64,000 bases of DNA from Lachnospiraceae bacterium (GCA_021770615.1 JAETQR010000005.1:1-64000); one strand, 5' to 3'; positions 54,896-64,000 are shown, counted from the first letter of the stretch. A program made the numbers and translations. The notes: generated by a model from the letters alone, not told the origin.

Positions 54896-56383
54896 TCATT
54901 TCCAGTAAGGCCAGTCTACCTCTTTATTATTTGGCATATCACAACTGATTTCACTTAAGTATACATCCTTCCACCAGACAGATACCCAGTCATAAAAGGG
55001 CACATACCAGTCCGGGTCTTTCTTCGTCAGAAACTTCATACTGCCAGAGGAAAGATCATAGCACGCCACCCGGTTCTTATCCTGTTTCGGATCATAGAGC
55101 TCCATAAAACACTTGTCCCCGGACATGTACAGACAGGTTCCACGGCTTAAGAATAAACACATCTCCCCCTCATCATCTTCTTCATCGTATATTTTCTCAA
55201 ATTTTTTCTGGTTGTTCTTTGGATTTGCCAGACACTCCGTAAGTCCTTTTTCATAACGAAGCTCGTTTTTGCTTCCGGTCTTCTGGCTCAGAACCACCTT
55301 CTTTGATACGGTTACACCGTTTTCTTTCCGCTCCAGGCTGATCTGCACATACAGACGGTCTCCTGAAACAAAAAGGTAGTCCAAATACCACTCGTTCGAA
55401 GATTTAGATCCCGTCTTCCCGGAAACCTTCAAAAAACCTCCCTCTTTTAAAAACCTTTGGATCTGCTCTGTCGTAATGAGTTCTTTTTTGCTGCCGTCCT
55501 CCAGATGATACTGACAGATATAACAGGAATGCTCCCCAGACTCTTCCAGATAGAACAGATCCTTCTCCGTCACTGCCACACGTTCATAACAGCCCTCCTC
55601 TGTGACCATTACTTTCTCCGATGAATCCAGATCCTGACGGAACACCCCGTCATATCCATTGATAAAAGCGACATCTCCTGTCACAGCGATAAGCGTATCT
55701 ATTCCACCCTCGTTCTCATCTGACGTAACATCAACGATATATTTCTTCTCTTTCAGATCATATTTCCGATAATATGAGGACGAACCTGTCATATAAACCT
55801 CATATTTATTACGGCTGTACGTCATATAAAGCACATATCTGCCATCACAATAAATCTCCTCCACATCCATGCCACACGGATCGGAAAACACAAACTCTTC
55901 CTTTTTGACATTCAGCTTCCCATCCTCAACCGGAGCCCGCCAGATCTCCGGCCGGTAAACAGGCATCTCTATTTCTTTCACATACCAGACCCAGTCATTA
56001 TCCACATAACTGATCGCTGCGATACGATCCTCTTCCCCGAATTTGATCTCCCGGCGGGAGCCATCCGACAGGTCGTATTCCATGATTGGCTGAAACCCGT
56101 CCTCCATATAATACAGATGGCTGTCATTGCAGAACCGGTATTTCGATTTCTTTTTCTCAGATACGAATTTTCCCGATCTCTCGTCCTGCAATGCCGGCCC
56201 GCTTACCACCGGATCCGACACCGCACCGCCGGACACAGCCTGTCCGCTCACGGCGTTTCCACTTACCGCGCTGCCGGATACCGCATTCCCTTCTGCCGTT
56301 CCGGCATACTCCCCGCCACAACCGGCAAAAAGAAATGATACCAGACAGATTCCTGTCCCTATTATGTAAATTTGGGATCTCAT
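54896..56383 (-). CDS. Array lipoprotein 8 with AVSGx linker
   Basis: A 495-residue lipoprotein; LFAGC lipobox (Cys22), six pentapeptides, GPALQDERSGK. The body again opens YRFCNDSHLYYMEDG and closes DMPNNKEVDWPYWK. An extra stretch with two copies of a Tyr-rich motif (around YEVYMTGSSSYYRKYDL) is not in member 7. Its ATG overlaps the stop of member 9 as ATGA, showing translational coupling. Confidence 0.87.
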   Translation of the reverse strand: MRSQIYIIGTGICLVSFLFAGCGGEYAGTAEGNAVSGSAVSGNAVSGQAVSGGAVSDPVVSGPALQDERSGKFVSEKKKSKYRFCNDSHLYYMEDGFQPIMEYDLSDGSRREIKFGEEDRIAAISYVDNDWVWYVKEIEMPVYRPEIWRAPVEDGKLNVKKEEFVFSDPCGMDVEEIYCDGRYVLYMTYSRNKYEVYMTGSSSYYRKYDLKEKKYIVDVTSDENEGGIDTLIAVTGDVAFINGYDGVFRQDLDSSEKVMVTEEGCYERVAVTEKDLFYLEESGEHSCYICQYHLEDGSKKELITTEQIQRFLKEGGFLKVSGKTGSKSSNEWYLDYLFVSGDRLYVQISLERKENGVTVSKKVVLSQKTGSKNELRYEKGLTECLANPKNNQKKFEKIYDEEDDEGEMCLFLSRGTCLYMSGDKCFMELYDPKQDKNRVACYDLSSGSMKFLTKKDPDWYVPFYDWVSVWWKDVYLSEISCDMPNNKEVDWPYWK

Positions 56384-57852
56384 CGCACATACACCCCTTC
56401 TGGTAATATTACACTTGAAAATGGAGAAAAACTGGCAGGCTCATAAAGGGAAAGGTAACGATAAAAGTACCAATCTTCTGTCGTGCCATAGCACGGTTCA
56501 TAATATTCTGCATCCTCTTTCGTCAACCACCGGAAATCCCCTGTATCCAGTTCATAACATCCTACCCGTCCCTCTTCTTTTTCATCATTATAAAATGCCA
56601 GGAGTACCTTTCTATTTATGACATCGATCCATGAGACATCCTCCAGCACAATCTGCTCCAGCACGATCTGCTCCCGTCCCTCCTTGATCCCATTTTTCCA
56701 CTGTTCTGCGTCTACGTCAGCATGAGAATGCGCACACTCAGAAAGTCCTTTCTCATAACAGACGGCATCATCCCCTTCTCCCCTGTAAAAGAACAGATTC
56801 CTGACATGATATATCCCGCCCTCCATCCATATCACACATACCTGTATATAAAGACGGTCGCCCTGACAGGAGAGGCCTTCCACCCGGCATTCCAGTTGTT
56901 CTGTTTGATCGGATCCGATTGCCATTCGTGCGGCTTTTTCCAATTCTTTGATTGAAACATAACTCTGCCATTTTCCGACTTTTAGATTACACTTGTAAAT
57001 ATCTGTATATCGTCCATTCTCATCTCTGTCGGTATCAAATATCGCATTTCCGTTATAACATATACGATAGAACTCTTTTTTCTCTATTTTGTGCCACTTT
57101 GTTTCATCCATTTTCTGGAAACAGATCTCCTTATCCATATTCATAACAACGATCCAGTCCCCGGCCCCCGTAACGATCTTATCTGCTTTTGCATTGAGGG
57201 GAAGTTCCTCCACCGGAAGCACTTTTTTTGTCTTCCGGTCATATTTGACCAACTCACTTCTTTCGCCCCACTCTCCCCGCAGATAGCAAATGTACCGGGA
57301 ATCCATATACACACTAGCAATTTGGATACCCTTTGTATCCGTAAGGATTTCCTCTTTCTTTTCCGTCTTTACCACATCGTACCCCTCCGCATCTTTTCCA
57401 AGTGGAACACGGAAAATTTTTGAAACGGACGAATCCTCCCCTTTCTTCTGCAATGCAATACGATAATATAAATATCCGTCTTTCACACAGATTGCTTCAA
57501 AATAATCCACATTTTTATGTGGTAAATGAATCTCCTTTTTCTGTGTCATATCAAGCCGGTACTGACTGATAATGGCTTTCCCTGAATACTCACCAAAATA
57601 ACAGTTTGTGTCCGTAGCAAACCGGTAAGGATTCTTTCCAGACTTCCTTTCTATATCAGATGACTGCTTCTTTAATGCCCCGCCGGATACAGCATCCGTC
57701 CGGAGAACATCCCCGCTGACTGCCTCTCCACTCACCGCAGGACCGCTCACAGCGTTACCTTCCATCAAACCGGCATACTCTCCGCCACAACCGGCAAAAA
57801 GAGTCGCTGCCAGACAGATCCCTGCTCCTATTAAATAAACTTTTGATCTCAT
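56380..57852 (-). CDS. Array lipoprotein 9 with AVSGx linker
   Basis: A 490-residue lipoprotein; LFAGC lipobox. Linker AVSGP AVSGE AVSGD, then VLRTDAVSGG. The body opens YRFATDTNCYFGE and has CYELDTGDFRWLTKEDAEYYEPCYG. It ends EGVYVR. Compared with member 12 it carries a 15-bp tandem duplication (EQIVLEQIVLED in place of one EKIVLED) at about 56642-56671. ATGA overlaps link it to members 8 and 10. Confidence 0.86.
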   Translation of the reverse strand: MRSKVYLIGAGICLAATLFAGCGGEYAGLMEGNAVSGPAVSGEAVSGDVLRTDAVSGGALKKQSSDIERKSGKNPYRFATDTNCYFGEYSGKAIISQYRLDMTQKKEIHLPHKNVDYFEAICVKDGYLYYRIALQKKGEDSSVSKIFRVPLGKDAEGYDVVKTEKKEEILTDTKGIQIASVYMDSRYICYLRGEWGERSELVKYDRKTKKVLPVEELPLNAKADKIVTGAGDWIVVMNMDKEICFQKMDETKWHKIEKKEFYRICYNGNAIFDTDRDENGRYTDIYKCNLKVGKWQSYVSIKELEKAARMAIGSDQTEQLECRVEGLSCQGDRLYIQVCVIWMEGGIYHVRNLFFYRGEGDDAVCYEKGLSECAHSHADVDAEQWKNGIKEGREQIVLEQIVLEDVSWIDVINRKVLLAFYNDEKEEGRVGCYELDTGDFRWLTKEDAEYYEPCYGTTEDWYFYRYLSLYEPASFSPFSSVILPEGVYVR

Positions 57853-59348
57853 CGTAACACAAGCACCCCTTCCAGTATATTGTCAAATGAGGACCATGTT
57901 GGATCATAAATGGGCAGATAACCGTAATTCTGCCAATCATTATGCGTACCATAACACATCTCATAATATTCCGCATCCTCTTCTGCCAGCCAGCGAAACT
58001 CCCCGGTAGAAAGCTCATAGCATCCTAATCTGCCCTCGTCCTTTTCATAGTCATAAAATGACAGAAACACGTTACCGTTTATCATACCCGATAAACCGGC
58101 ATCCTCCAGCACGACCGGTTTGCCGTCTCCTTCGTCATCGACCAGTTTTACCTCATTTGTCGTGACATGGGAACGCACACATTCTCCAAGTCCCCTCTCA
58201 TAACAGACAGTGCGGTCCTCTTCTCCCTTGCTAAAGAACAGACTCCTGTAATGAGTTTCCTCACCCTCTCTCCATGTTGCGATCACGTCGATGTAAAGCC
58301 GGTCTCCCCAGCATGACATATGATTTACCAGACACTCCATCCGTTCCGCTTTGCCGAATCCGAGTGCTGTGTTTACGGCCTCTGTCAATTCTTGTTCGGA
58401 AACATAACCTTGCCACTGTCCGGCTGACAGATCATATTTATAAATTTCCGTATATGCCCCGTTCTCATTTCGTCCTGCATCAAAAAGGGCATCCCCATTA
58501 TAACATAAATAATAAAAGTCTTTTCTCCCCGTTTTATTCCACACAGTTTCATCCGGCTTTTGAAAACAGACTTCGTGGTCGTCTATGACAAATAACATAT
58601 CCCCATACCCGCAAAGTTCCAACTCATCGCATTCTTCCTCCGGATCCTCCGAACGATAGGTGGGAAGTGTTTCTGCCGGAAGTTTTTTTCCGGTCTTTCT
58701 GTCATATTTTACCACTTCCACTTTCTTGTCTCTCCACCACTCATAACACCACTGATCCATCCGCAGATAGCAAATGTACCGGGAGGTCATATATACCCCG
58801 TGTTCCTCAATATACCCGGCATCTGAAAGAATCTCTTCTCTCCCATCAATATCCACTATATCATATCCGCGTTTATCTTTTTTAAGCGGAACACGGAAAA
58901 TCTGGGAACCTGCCGAACCCTTTCCCCTCTTCTCCGGATTGATGATATAATAATATAAAAATCCATCCTCCACACAGATCACTTCCGAATAAAGCACATC
59001 TTTATGAGGTAGCGGAATCTCTTTTTTCTTCGTCGCATCGAGCCGGTACTGCCAAATTGCAGCATTCCCTTCCTTCGGATCGCAGTAATAATTGGTATCG
59101 GTGGCAAACCGGTAAGTATCCTTTTCTATTCTCTTTTTTCCGACAGACGATTGTTCTTTCATCGCACCGCCGGACACCGTTTTCTCCCCGATGGCATCCC
59201 CGCTTACCGCATCTCCGCTCACGGCAGAACCGCTTACCGCATCTCCCTCTGACACCCCGGCATACTGCCCTCCGCAGCCGGTGATCAAAGCGACACACGC
59301 CCCGGCGCATAATAGCACAGATAAAATGTATTTCCTTTTTCTCATCAT
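57849..59348 (-). CDS. Array lipoprotein 10 with AVSGx linker
   Basis: A 499-residue lipoprotein; LITGC lipobox (Cys25). Linker AVSGS AVSGD AVSGD AIGEKTVSGG. Body of the member 9/12 type (YRFATDTNYYC, CYELSTGEFRWLAEEDAEYYEMCYG), ending EGVLVLR. The WYEWWRDKKVEVVKYD region is longer than in 9 and 12. Overlaps the stop of member 11 by ATGA. Confidence 0.86.
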   Translation of the reverse strand: MMRKRKYILSVLLCAGACVALITGCGGQYAGVSEGDAVSGSAVSGDAVSGDAIGEKTVSGGAMKEQSSVGKKRIEKDTYRFATDTNYYCDPKEGNAAIWQYRLDATKKKEIPLPHKDVLYSEVICVEDGFLYYYIINPEKRGKGSAGSQIFRVPLKKDKRGYDIVDIDGREEILSDAGYIEEHGVYMTSRYICYLRMDQWCYEWWRDKKVEVVKYDRKTGKKLPAETLPTYRSEDPEEECDELELCGYGDMLFVIDDHEVCFQKPDETVWNKTGRKDFYYLCYNGDALFDAGRNENGAYTEIYKYDLSAGQWQGYVSEQELTEAVNTALGFGKAERMECLVNHMSCWGDRLYIDVIATWREGEETHYRSLFFSKGEEDRTVCYERGLGECVRSHVTTNEVKLVDDEGDGKPVVLEDAGLSGMINGNVFLSFYDYEKDEGRLGCYELSTGEFRWLAEEDAEYYEMCYGTHNDWQNYGYLPIYDPTWSSFDNILEGVLVLR

Positions 59349-60841
59349 TTTTTTCTATCCTCTACAAACTCTCCATCGTCACCTTCAGCCTTTGAAGGCG
59401 GCCACCACCAGTCATCCATAAACTCATTATCATCGTGGTCATCAAATACTGTTCTAAAAGATTCATACAAAAAACCGCAGTCATATCCCAGCTTATAAAA
59501 TGCCGCATCTTTTTTACCGATCCATTCAAATTTCCCGGTATTCAGATCATAGCATCCCAGCCGTCCCTTATCTTTCTCATGATCAAACAGGCTCAGATAG
59601 GCTTTTCCCTCCACCATCGCAATGCACTGGGCATCACTGACGACCATATGCTCGACAAATACAGTTTCTTTCTTGTCTTCAAAATCATAACCACTCCATT
59701 TCCCGGCCCGCTCTTTTACATGGGATTTCATATGTTCTGTTAATCCCTTTTCATACCGGAATCCGGAACCATACTCATTCTCTCCCTGGCTGAATATCAT
59801 ATATCCCATGTGATAAGTTCCGTCCTTCATCCAGCCTGTCTGCAGCTGGATATAAAGCCTGCCATCCTGCCAGAACAGCCGGTTTGGCATACAGACATCC
59901 AGTTTTTCTACTCCTGCCGCTTCTTTCACTGCATGATCTAACTGCTCCCATGTGACAAAATCTTTTTCTTGTTTTCCGTCATACCTCTTGATCTGAAAGC
60001 CCCGGTCCTTCTTTTTCTCTGTGATATACTGGGGATAGAAAACCGCCACGGTATTATCTACAAAGAGCTCCTCAGATTCGTCACCATCTGTGCTCCGCGA
60101 TACTCTTTTCCACTTTGCCGAATCAATATTCTGAACGTAAATTTCCCCAAATTCTGTTACCATGACATAATGATCCTTTATCCGGAAAATGCTTCCACTA
60201 TATGAAGTTGCATCCGCCTCCGAATCCTTAGTCTTTCGCTTCAGATCATACTTTACCACCTGATCCGTATCCAGATCCTCATAAAAGTAATATTCCGAAT
60301 CTGCATACAACGGAATCATCAATCCCGTCTTCACAAGCTCCTCCTCTTCCTGGAACTTGACGACGTCATACCCCTGTGCGTCCTTTTCGATCGGCGCCCG
60401 GTATGTGATCTCTTCCTCATAATCAAACACCACATCATAATACAACCAGTTTTCATCGGCATACACGACCTCCACACTGTTCTCTTCATCCGTTTTGGCC
60501 GGCCACTCCTTGATGCATTTGCGGTGTGTACCGTCTGTCCTTGCCTGCATAAGCTTTTCTTCATCATAACTTATGTAATAAAGATTCGTATCCGTGCAGA
60601 AACGGTGGCTGCTCATATCCTGTTTGACTTTTTTACCGGACATTCCATCTTTTTCGTTCTCCACAGCCGGACCACTCACCGGTTTCTCCCGGATGGCATC
60701 CCCGCTGACCGCCTCTCCGCTCACGGCAGAACCACTCACCGCATCTCCCTCTGTCAGACCGGCATATTCTCCGCCGCAGCCGGCAAAAAGAAGTACCGCC
60801 AGGCAGATTCCTGTTCCTATTAGATAAATTTTTGATCTCAT
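59345..60841 (-). CDS. Array lipoprotein 11 with AVSGx linker
   Basis: A 498-residue lipoprotein; LFAGC lipobox. Linker AVSGS AVSGE AVSGD AIREKPVSGP. Body opens HRFCTDTNLYYISYDE; the end is CYDLNTGKFEWIGKKDAAFYKLGYD and a Trp/Pro/Ser-rich tail (WWWPPSK) rather than the usual PCY motif. Member 14 has the same tail type. ATGA overlaps on both sides. Confidence 0.86.
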   Translation of the reverse strand: MRSKIYLIGTGICLAVLLFAGCGGEYAGLTEGDAVSGSAVSGEAVSGDAIREKPVSGPAVENEKDGMSGKKVKQDMSSHRFCTDTNLYYISYDEEKLMQARTDGTHRKCIKEWPAKTDEENSVEVVYADENWLYYDVVFDYEEEITYRAPIEKDAQGYDVVKFQEEEELVKTGLMIPLYADSEYYFYEDLDTDQVVKYDLKRKTKDSEADATSYSGSIFRIKDHYVMVTEFGEIYVQNIDSAKWKRVSRSTDGDESEELFVDNTVAVFYPQYITEKKKDRGFQIKRYDGKQEKDFVTWEQLDHAVKEAAGVEKLDVCMPNRLFWQDGRLYIQLQTGWMKDGTYHMGYMIFSQGENEYGSGFRYEKGLTEHMKSHVKERAGKWSGYDFEDKKETVFVEHMVVSDAQCIAMVEGKAYLSLFDHEKDKGRLGCYDLNTGKFEWIGKKDAAFYKLGYDCGFLYESFRTVFDDHDDNEFMDDWWWPPSKAEGDDGEFVEDRKK

Positions 60842-62304
60842 CTCACATACACTCCTTCTGGTACTATTATATTTTGAAATGAGGGAAAACCTGCGGGCTC
60901 ATAATTGAAAAGGCTAATATAAAGACACCAGTCTTCCATTGCGCCGTAGCACGGCTCATAATATTCCGCATCCTCTTTTGTCAGCCACCGGAACTCTCCC
61001 GTATCCAGTTCATAACATCCCATCCGTCCCTCTTCTTTTTTATCGTCATAAAATGCCAGGAATGCCTTCCCATTTATCATACTTGTGCAACAGACATCCT
61101 CCAGCACGATCTTCTCCCGGCCCCCTTTGATCTCATTTTTCCACTCTTCTGCACTCGTGACAGCATGGGAGTGCATACACTCGGAAAGTTTTTTCTCATA
61201 GCAGACAGCATCATCCCCCTCTCCCCTATAAAAAAACAGATTCCTTACATGATACGCCGCACCCTCCATCCATATCACGCATGTCTCTATATACAGCCGG
61301 TCCCCCTGACAGAACATTCTCCCCACCCGGCATTCCAGTTGCTCGGTTTGACCGCATCCGATCACCGTTCGTGCTGCTTTTTCTAATTCTTCGATCGAAA
61401 CATAACTCTGCCATCTGCTTTTTCCCAGATCGCACTTATAGATATTGGTAAATCGTCCATTTTCATCCACGTCCGTATCAAACATCGCATTTTCATTATA
61501 ACATAAACGATAAAACTCTTTTCGGTCTATTTTATGCCATTTTGTTTCATCCAGTTTCTGAAAGCAGATTTCATCCATATTCATGACAAAGATCCGGTCC
61601 CCATACCCCGTGACGGTCTTATCCGTTTTTACGTTGATAGGAAGCGCCTCCACCGGAATCTCTTTTCCTGTCTTCCGGTCATATTTGACAAACTCACTTT
61701 TGTCCCACTCCCCACGCAGACAGCAGAGATACCGGGAATCCATATACACACTGCAGCCCCGGATACTCTTTGCCTCCGTGAGGATTTCTTCTTTCTCTTC
61801 CATCTTTACCACATCATACCCCCCGGCATCTTTTTCAAGCGGAACACGGAAAATTTTCGAAACAGGCCGCCCCTCTCCCTTATTCTCCAGATCGATATGA
61901 TAATATAAAAATCCGTCTTCCACACAGATCAATTCAAAGTAATCCACGTCTTTATGTGACAGAGAGATCTCTTTTTTCTTCATTGAATCAAGCCGGTACT
62001 GCCAGATACTGGCTATGCCTGAATAAGGGCAGGAGTAGTAATTTGTATCCGTCGCAAACCGGTAGGAGCTGCTTCCCGGCCTCTTTTTCTCCACAGATGG
62101 CTGCCCGTTCACCGCACCGCCGGACACCGGCTCCTCTATGAGGGCATCTCCGCTGACTGCCTCTCCGCTCACGGCAGAACCGCTCACCGCTTCCCCCTCT
62201 GTCATTCCGGCATACTCGCCGCCACAGCCGGTAAGCCCGGATATAAGAAATAAAATACTGATCCCTATCCATCCTCTTCTCATTGTCTTTTTATCCATAT
62301 GCAT
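60838..62304 (-). CDS. Array lipoprotein 12 with AVSGx linker
   Basis: A 488-residue lipoprotein. The ATG at 62304 overlaps the stop of member 13 as TGATG; GTGs slightly upstream and ATG 62298 are alternatives. LTGC lipobox after a longer N-terminus. Linker AVSGS AVSGE AVSGD ALIEEPVSGG. Body and end as in member 9 (YRFATDTNYYSC, EGVYVR), its closest relative. Confidence 0.86.
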   Translation of the reverse strand: MHMDKKTMRRGWIGISILFLISGLTGCGGEYAGMTEGEAVSGSAVSGEAVSGDALIEEPVSGGAVNGQPSVEKKRPGSSSYRFATDTNYYSCPYSGIASIWQYRLDSMKKKEISLSHKDVDYFELICVEDGFLYYHIDLENKGEGRPVSKIFRVPLEKDAGGYDVVKMEEKEEILTEAKSIRGCSVYMDSRYLCCLRGEWDKSEFVKYDRKTGKEIPVEALPINVKTDKTVTGYGDRIFVMNMDEICFQKLDETKWHKIDRKEFYRLCYNENAMFDTDVDENGRFTNIYKCDLGKSRWQSYVSIEELEKAARTVIGCGQTEQLECRVGRMFCQGDRLYIETCVIWMEGAAYHVRNLFFYRGEGDDAVCYEKKLSECMHSHAVTSAEEWKNEIKGGREKIVLEDVCCTSMINGKAFLAFYDDKKEEGRMGCYELDTGEFRWLTKEDAEYYEPCYGAMEDWCLYISLFNYEPAGFPSFQNIIVPEGVYVR

Positions 62305-63779
62305 CACCACAATGTATCTACTGCTTTATTATTCGGCATGTCCGCATGTAGTCCTGACGGCCTGAAATACTCCAGGGTATCCCAGTTCCTGAATGGCAGA
62401 AATCCTTCTGCAAGCAGCACATATCCTTCCATATCTTTTTTTGTCAGAAATTTAAACTTACCGGAGGAAAGATCAAAACAAGCCAGTGTGTTCTTTTCCT
62501 TTTCCGGATCATACAGACAAAAGTAAATCTTCTCCTGAGCCGCTGCGATCACCGATCCACGGCTTAAAAACAAGGCTTTTTCCTCATTTACCCGATAATA
62601 ATGCTTTGTAAACACTTTCTGGTTTTCTCCCGGATTTTTCAGGCATTCCGTCAATTCCTTCTCATACCGCAATTTGCCATTTCCGCTGTCGGCACAGCTG
62701 CACACTGCCTTATCCCGGTATGTCACACCATTTTCTTTCCAGCTTATGTCAATCTGTATATACAGACGGCCTCCCGCTGCCAGAAGGTGATCCGCATACC
62801 ATGTCGGATCCTTTCCCCGGGAACGATCCAGAACTCCTTCCCGGCGCAAAAGTTTTTGAAGCTGCTGTCCTGAAGCGAGCTTTTCCCTTCTGCCATCCGA
62901 CAAACGATAAGTGAAGAACACAGAATCCTCCTCTGCATTTTCTATATAAAATACATGGGTATCTGTCATTGAGACAAGTATCTCATAATCAAACGCTTCC
63001 GGGGAAATTACATCAAATCCTTCCTCTGCCGGCTCCTGGCATACCAAATCATATCCCAAACTCAAAATGACCTTTCCGTCCTTCACACCCAGAATCTGTG
63101 AAAACTCATACTCCTCCTGATCATAATCTCCGATATACCGTTCTTCCTCCATATCGTATTTCGTATAAATCCCTGACTCCGAAGTCGTATAGACAAAATA
63201 TCTCCTGTCGCCACACAGTCTGCCAGCGACGATTCCGTTTTCTTCTGTAAGGACAAGCTCTTCCTTCTCCTCCCTCAGTTCTCCTCCCTCAACCGGCGCC
63301 CGCCAAAGTCTGCTCTGGTACATATATTCCGTTTCCTCATCAAGTTCCTCATAGAAATTCGTGATATAATATACCCATTCATCATCCACATAGATTACCT
63401 GATCAAGATCAGCCTTAGGAATCTTCCTCTCGGAACCATCTGAAAAATCATATTCAACAATATACTCACAGGCAGTATTTTCTTTATCCTTCGGATCAAT
63501 CATATATTCAGGGCCATTCCACTCCACATAATACAGATGGCTGGTATTACAATATGTATATCTGTCCTGATCCTTCGCCTGTCCACGGACTGCCCCCTCC
63601 CGGATAGCATCTCCGCTGACTGCGTCCCCACTGATTGCACGGCCGCTCACCGCAGAACCAGATACGGCGTCTCCCTCCGTTGTCCCCGCATACTGCCCGC
63701 CACAGCCGGATAACAGACTGACACCTGCACCCGTGCATAAAAACAGACATACTATGATCAAATAATTTCGTCTTCCCAT
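62304..63779 (-). CDS. Array lipoprotein 13 with AVSGx linker
   Basis: A 491-residue lipoprotein; LLSGC lipobox (Cys26). Linker AVSGS AVSGR AISGD AVSGD AIREG. Body opens YTYCNTSHLYYVEW and closes CFDLSSGKFKFLTKKDMEGY; the tail is DMPNNKAVDTLW, so it is nearest to members 6-8 and 1. The ATG at 63779 has GGAGG ten nt upstream in the 3' end of member 14; GTG 63788 is an alternative. Confidence 0.86.
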   Translation of the reverse strand: MGRRNYLIIVCLFLCTGAGVSLLSGCGGQYAGTTEGDAVSGSAVSGRAISGDAVSGDAIREGAVRGQAKDQDRYTYCNTSHLYYVEWNGPEYMIDPKDKENTACEYIVEYDFSDGSERKIPKADLDQVIYVDDEWVYYITNFYEELDEETEYMYQSRLWRAPVEGGELREEKEELVLTEENGIVAGRLCGDRRYFVYTTSESGIYTKYDMEEERYIGDYDQEEYEFSQILGVKDGKVILSLGYDLVCQEPAEEGFDVISPEAFDYEILVSMTDTHVFYIENAEEDSVFFTYRLSDGRREKLASGQQLQKLLRREGVLDRSRGKDPTWYADHLLAAGGRLYIQIDISWKENGVTYRDKAVCSCADSGNGKLRYEKELTECLKNPGENQKVFTKHYYRVNEEKALFLSRGSVIAAAQEKIYFCLYDPEKEKNTLACFDLSSGKFKFLTKKDMEGYVLLAEGFLPFRNWDTLEYFRPSGLHADMPNNKAVDTLW

Positions 63780-63784
63780 AACAC

Positions 63785-64000
63785 TCACTCCTCCACAAAA
63801 TATCCCTCGTGCTCTTTATCCTTTGATGGCGGCCAGCGCCACGCATTTGCATATCCATTCCATTCATCCGGTAATTCGCTTATGCCATCCGGTGAAAGAA
63901 TGCTGTCAAATACATCCTCAAACATAAACAATTCGGTGTCATAACCCAGCCGGTAAAAAGCCTTATCCTCTCTGCTGACCCATTCAAATGTTCTGTTCGC
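63785..64000 (-). CDS. Array lipoprotein 14, C-terminal end (runs off the window)
   Basis: Only the last 71 codons are in the window. They read FEWVSREDKAFYRLGYDTEL and end WRWPPSKDKEHEGYFVEE, matching the tail type of member 11. So the array continues beyond 64000. Its stop sits two to six nt from the start of member 13. Confidence 0.85.
   Translation of the reverse strand, partial: ANRTFEWVSREDKAFYRLGYDTELFMFEDVFDSILSPDGISELPDEWNGYANAWRWPPSKDKEHEGYFVEE

Noticed and set aside
42590..63740. Many 60-160-codon rightward frames opposite the lipoprotein genes
   Set aside because: They recur at the same places in each paralogue because the coding strands are homologous; compositions are biased and no starts are supported.
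41646..64000. Homology to trypanosome VSG from the repeated letters VSG
   Set aside because: The similarity is only the letters of a pentapeptide linker; the proteins are bacterial lipoproteins of different length and layout.

Overview
The window reads as chromosomal DNA of a low-GC, Gram-positive anaerobe of the Clostridia, most likely a Lachnospiraceae member. The basis is AGGAGG-type ribosome binding sites, a ylxM-ffh-rpsP-khpA-rimM-trmD housekeeping operon of Firmicutes type, many lipoproteins, a Clostridia-style type IV pilus locus and no outer-membrane genes. I saw no rRNA, tRNA, CRISPR array, prophage or classical insertion sequence.

Layout. (1) 0.1-5 kb: two DUF4430 (transcobalamin C-domain-like) surface proteins and a beta-propeller protein. 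The rightward pair is preceded by a consensus promoter, a cobalamin riboswitch and an intrinsic terminator. A 220-bp long inverted repeat closes the unit. (2) 5-9 kb: a hypothetical gene, an orphan NMT1/THI5-type binding lipoprotein, a sirtuin and metA. (3) 8.9-11.9 kb: a leftward thiS-thiG-thiH-tenI operon with its own consensus promoter and a leader hairpin/terminator that is not a TPP riboswitch. (4) 11.9-14.2 kb: an flhB-like gene, an Rpn-family nuclease gene and rnhB. (5) 14.4-33.6 kb: a complete leftward type IV pilus system (pilB, pilT, pilC, major pilin, prepilin peptidase, a fused PilM-PilN, PilO, four further pilin-like proteins and a 1197-residue terminal protein), with a rightward membrane glycosyltransferase embedded in it. 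A 43-residue membrane ORF leads the pilB operon. (6) 33.7-39.9 kb: a hisIE variant with a degenerate HisA/HisF domain and a four-fold 55-bp duplication of its 3' end, hisB, then trmD-rimM-khpA-rpsP-ffh-ylxM. A highly structured 285-bp palindromic element separates rimM from trmD. (7) 40-41.6 kb: a small hypothetical gene and a methyltransferase. (8) 41.6-64 kb: a leftward array of at least fourteen homologous loci for ~490-510-residue lipoproteins. Each begins with a lipobox and a run of AVSGx pentapeptides, followed by a repetitive beta-rich domain. The array contains a ChvE-GguA-GguB sugar ABC transporter, one internally deleted pseudogene and one small gene relic, and it continues past the right edge.

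How the parts work together. The cobalamin-controlled pair probably captures or displays corrinoids at the surface. The thi operon makes the thiazole half of thiamine. The pilus island gives surface appendages, possibly glycosylated by the embedded transferase. The lipoprotein array looks like a lineage-specific family maintained by duplication and recombination; two members are probably transcribed with the sugar transporter. The lipoprotein array and the structured palindromic elements are the least explained parts of the window.
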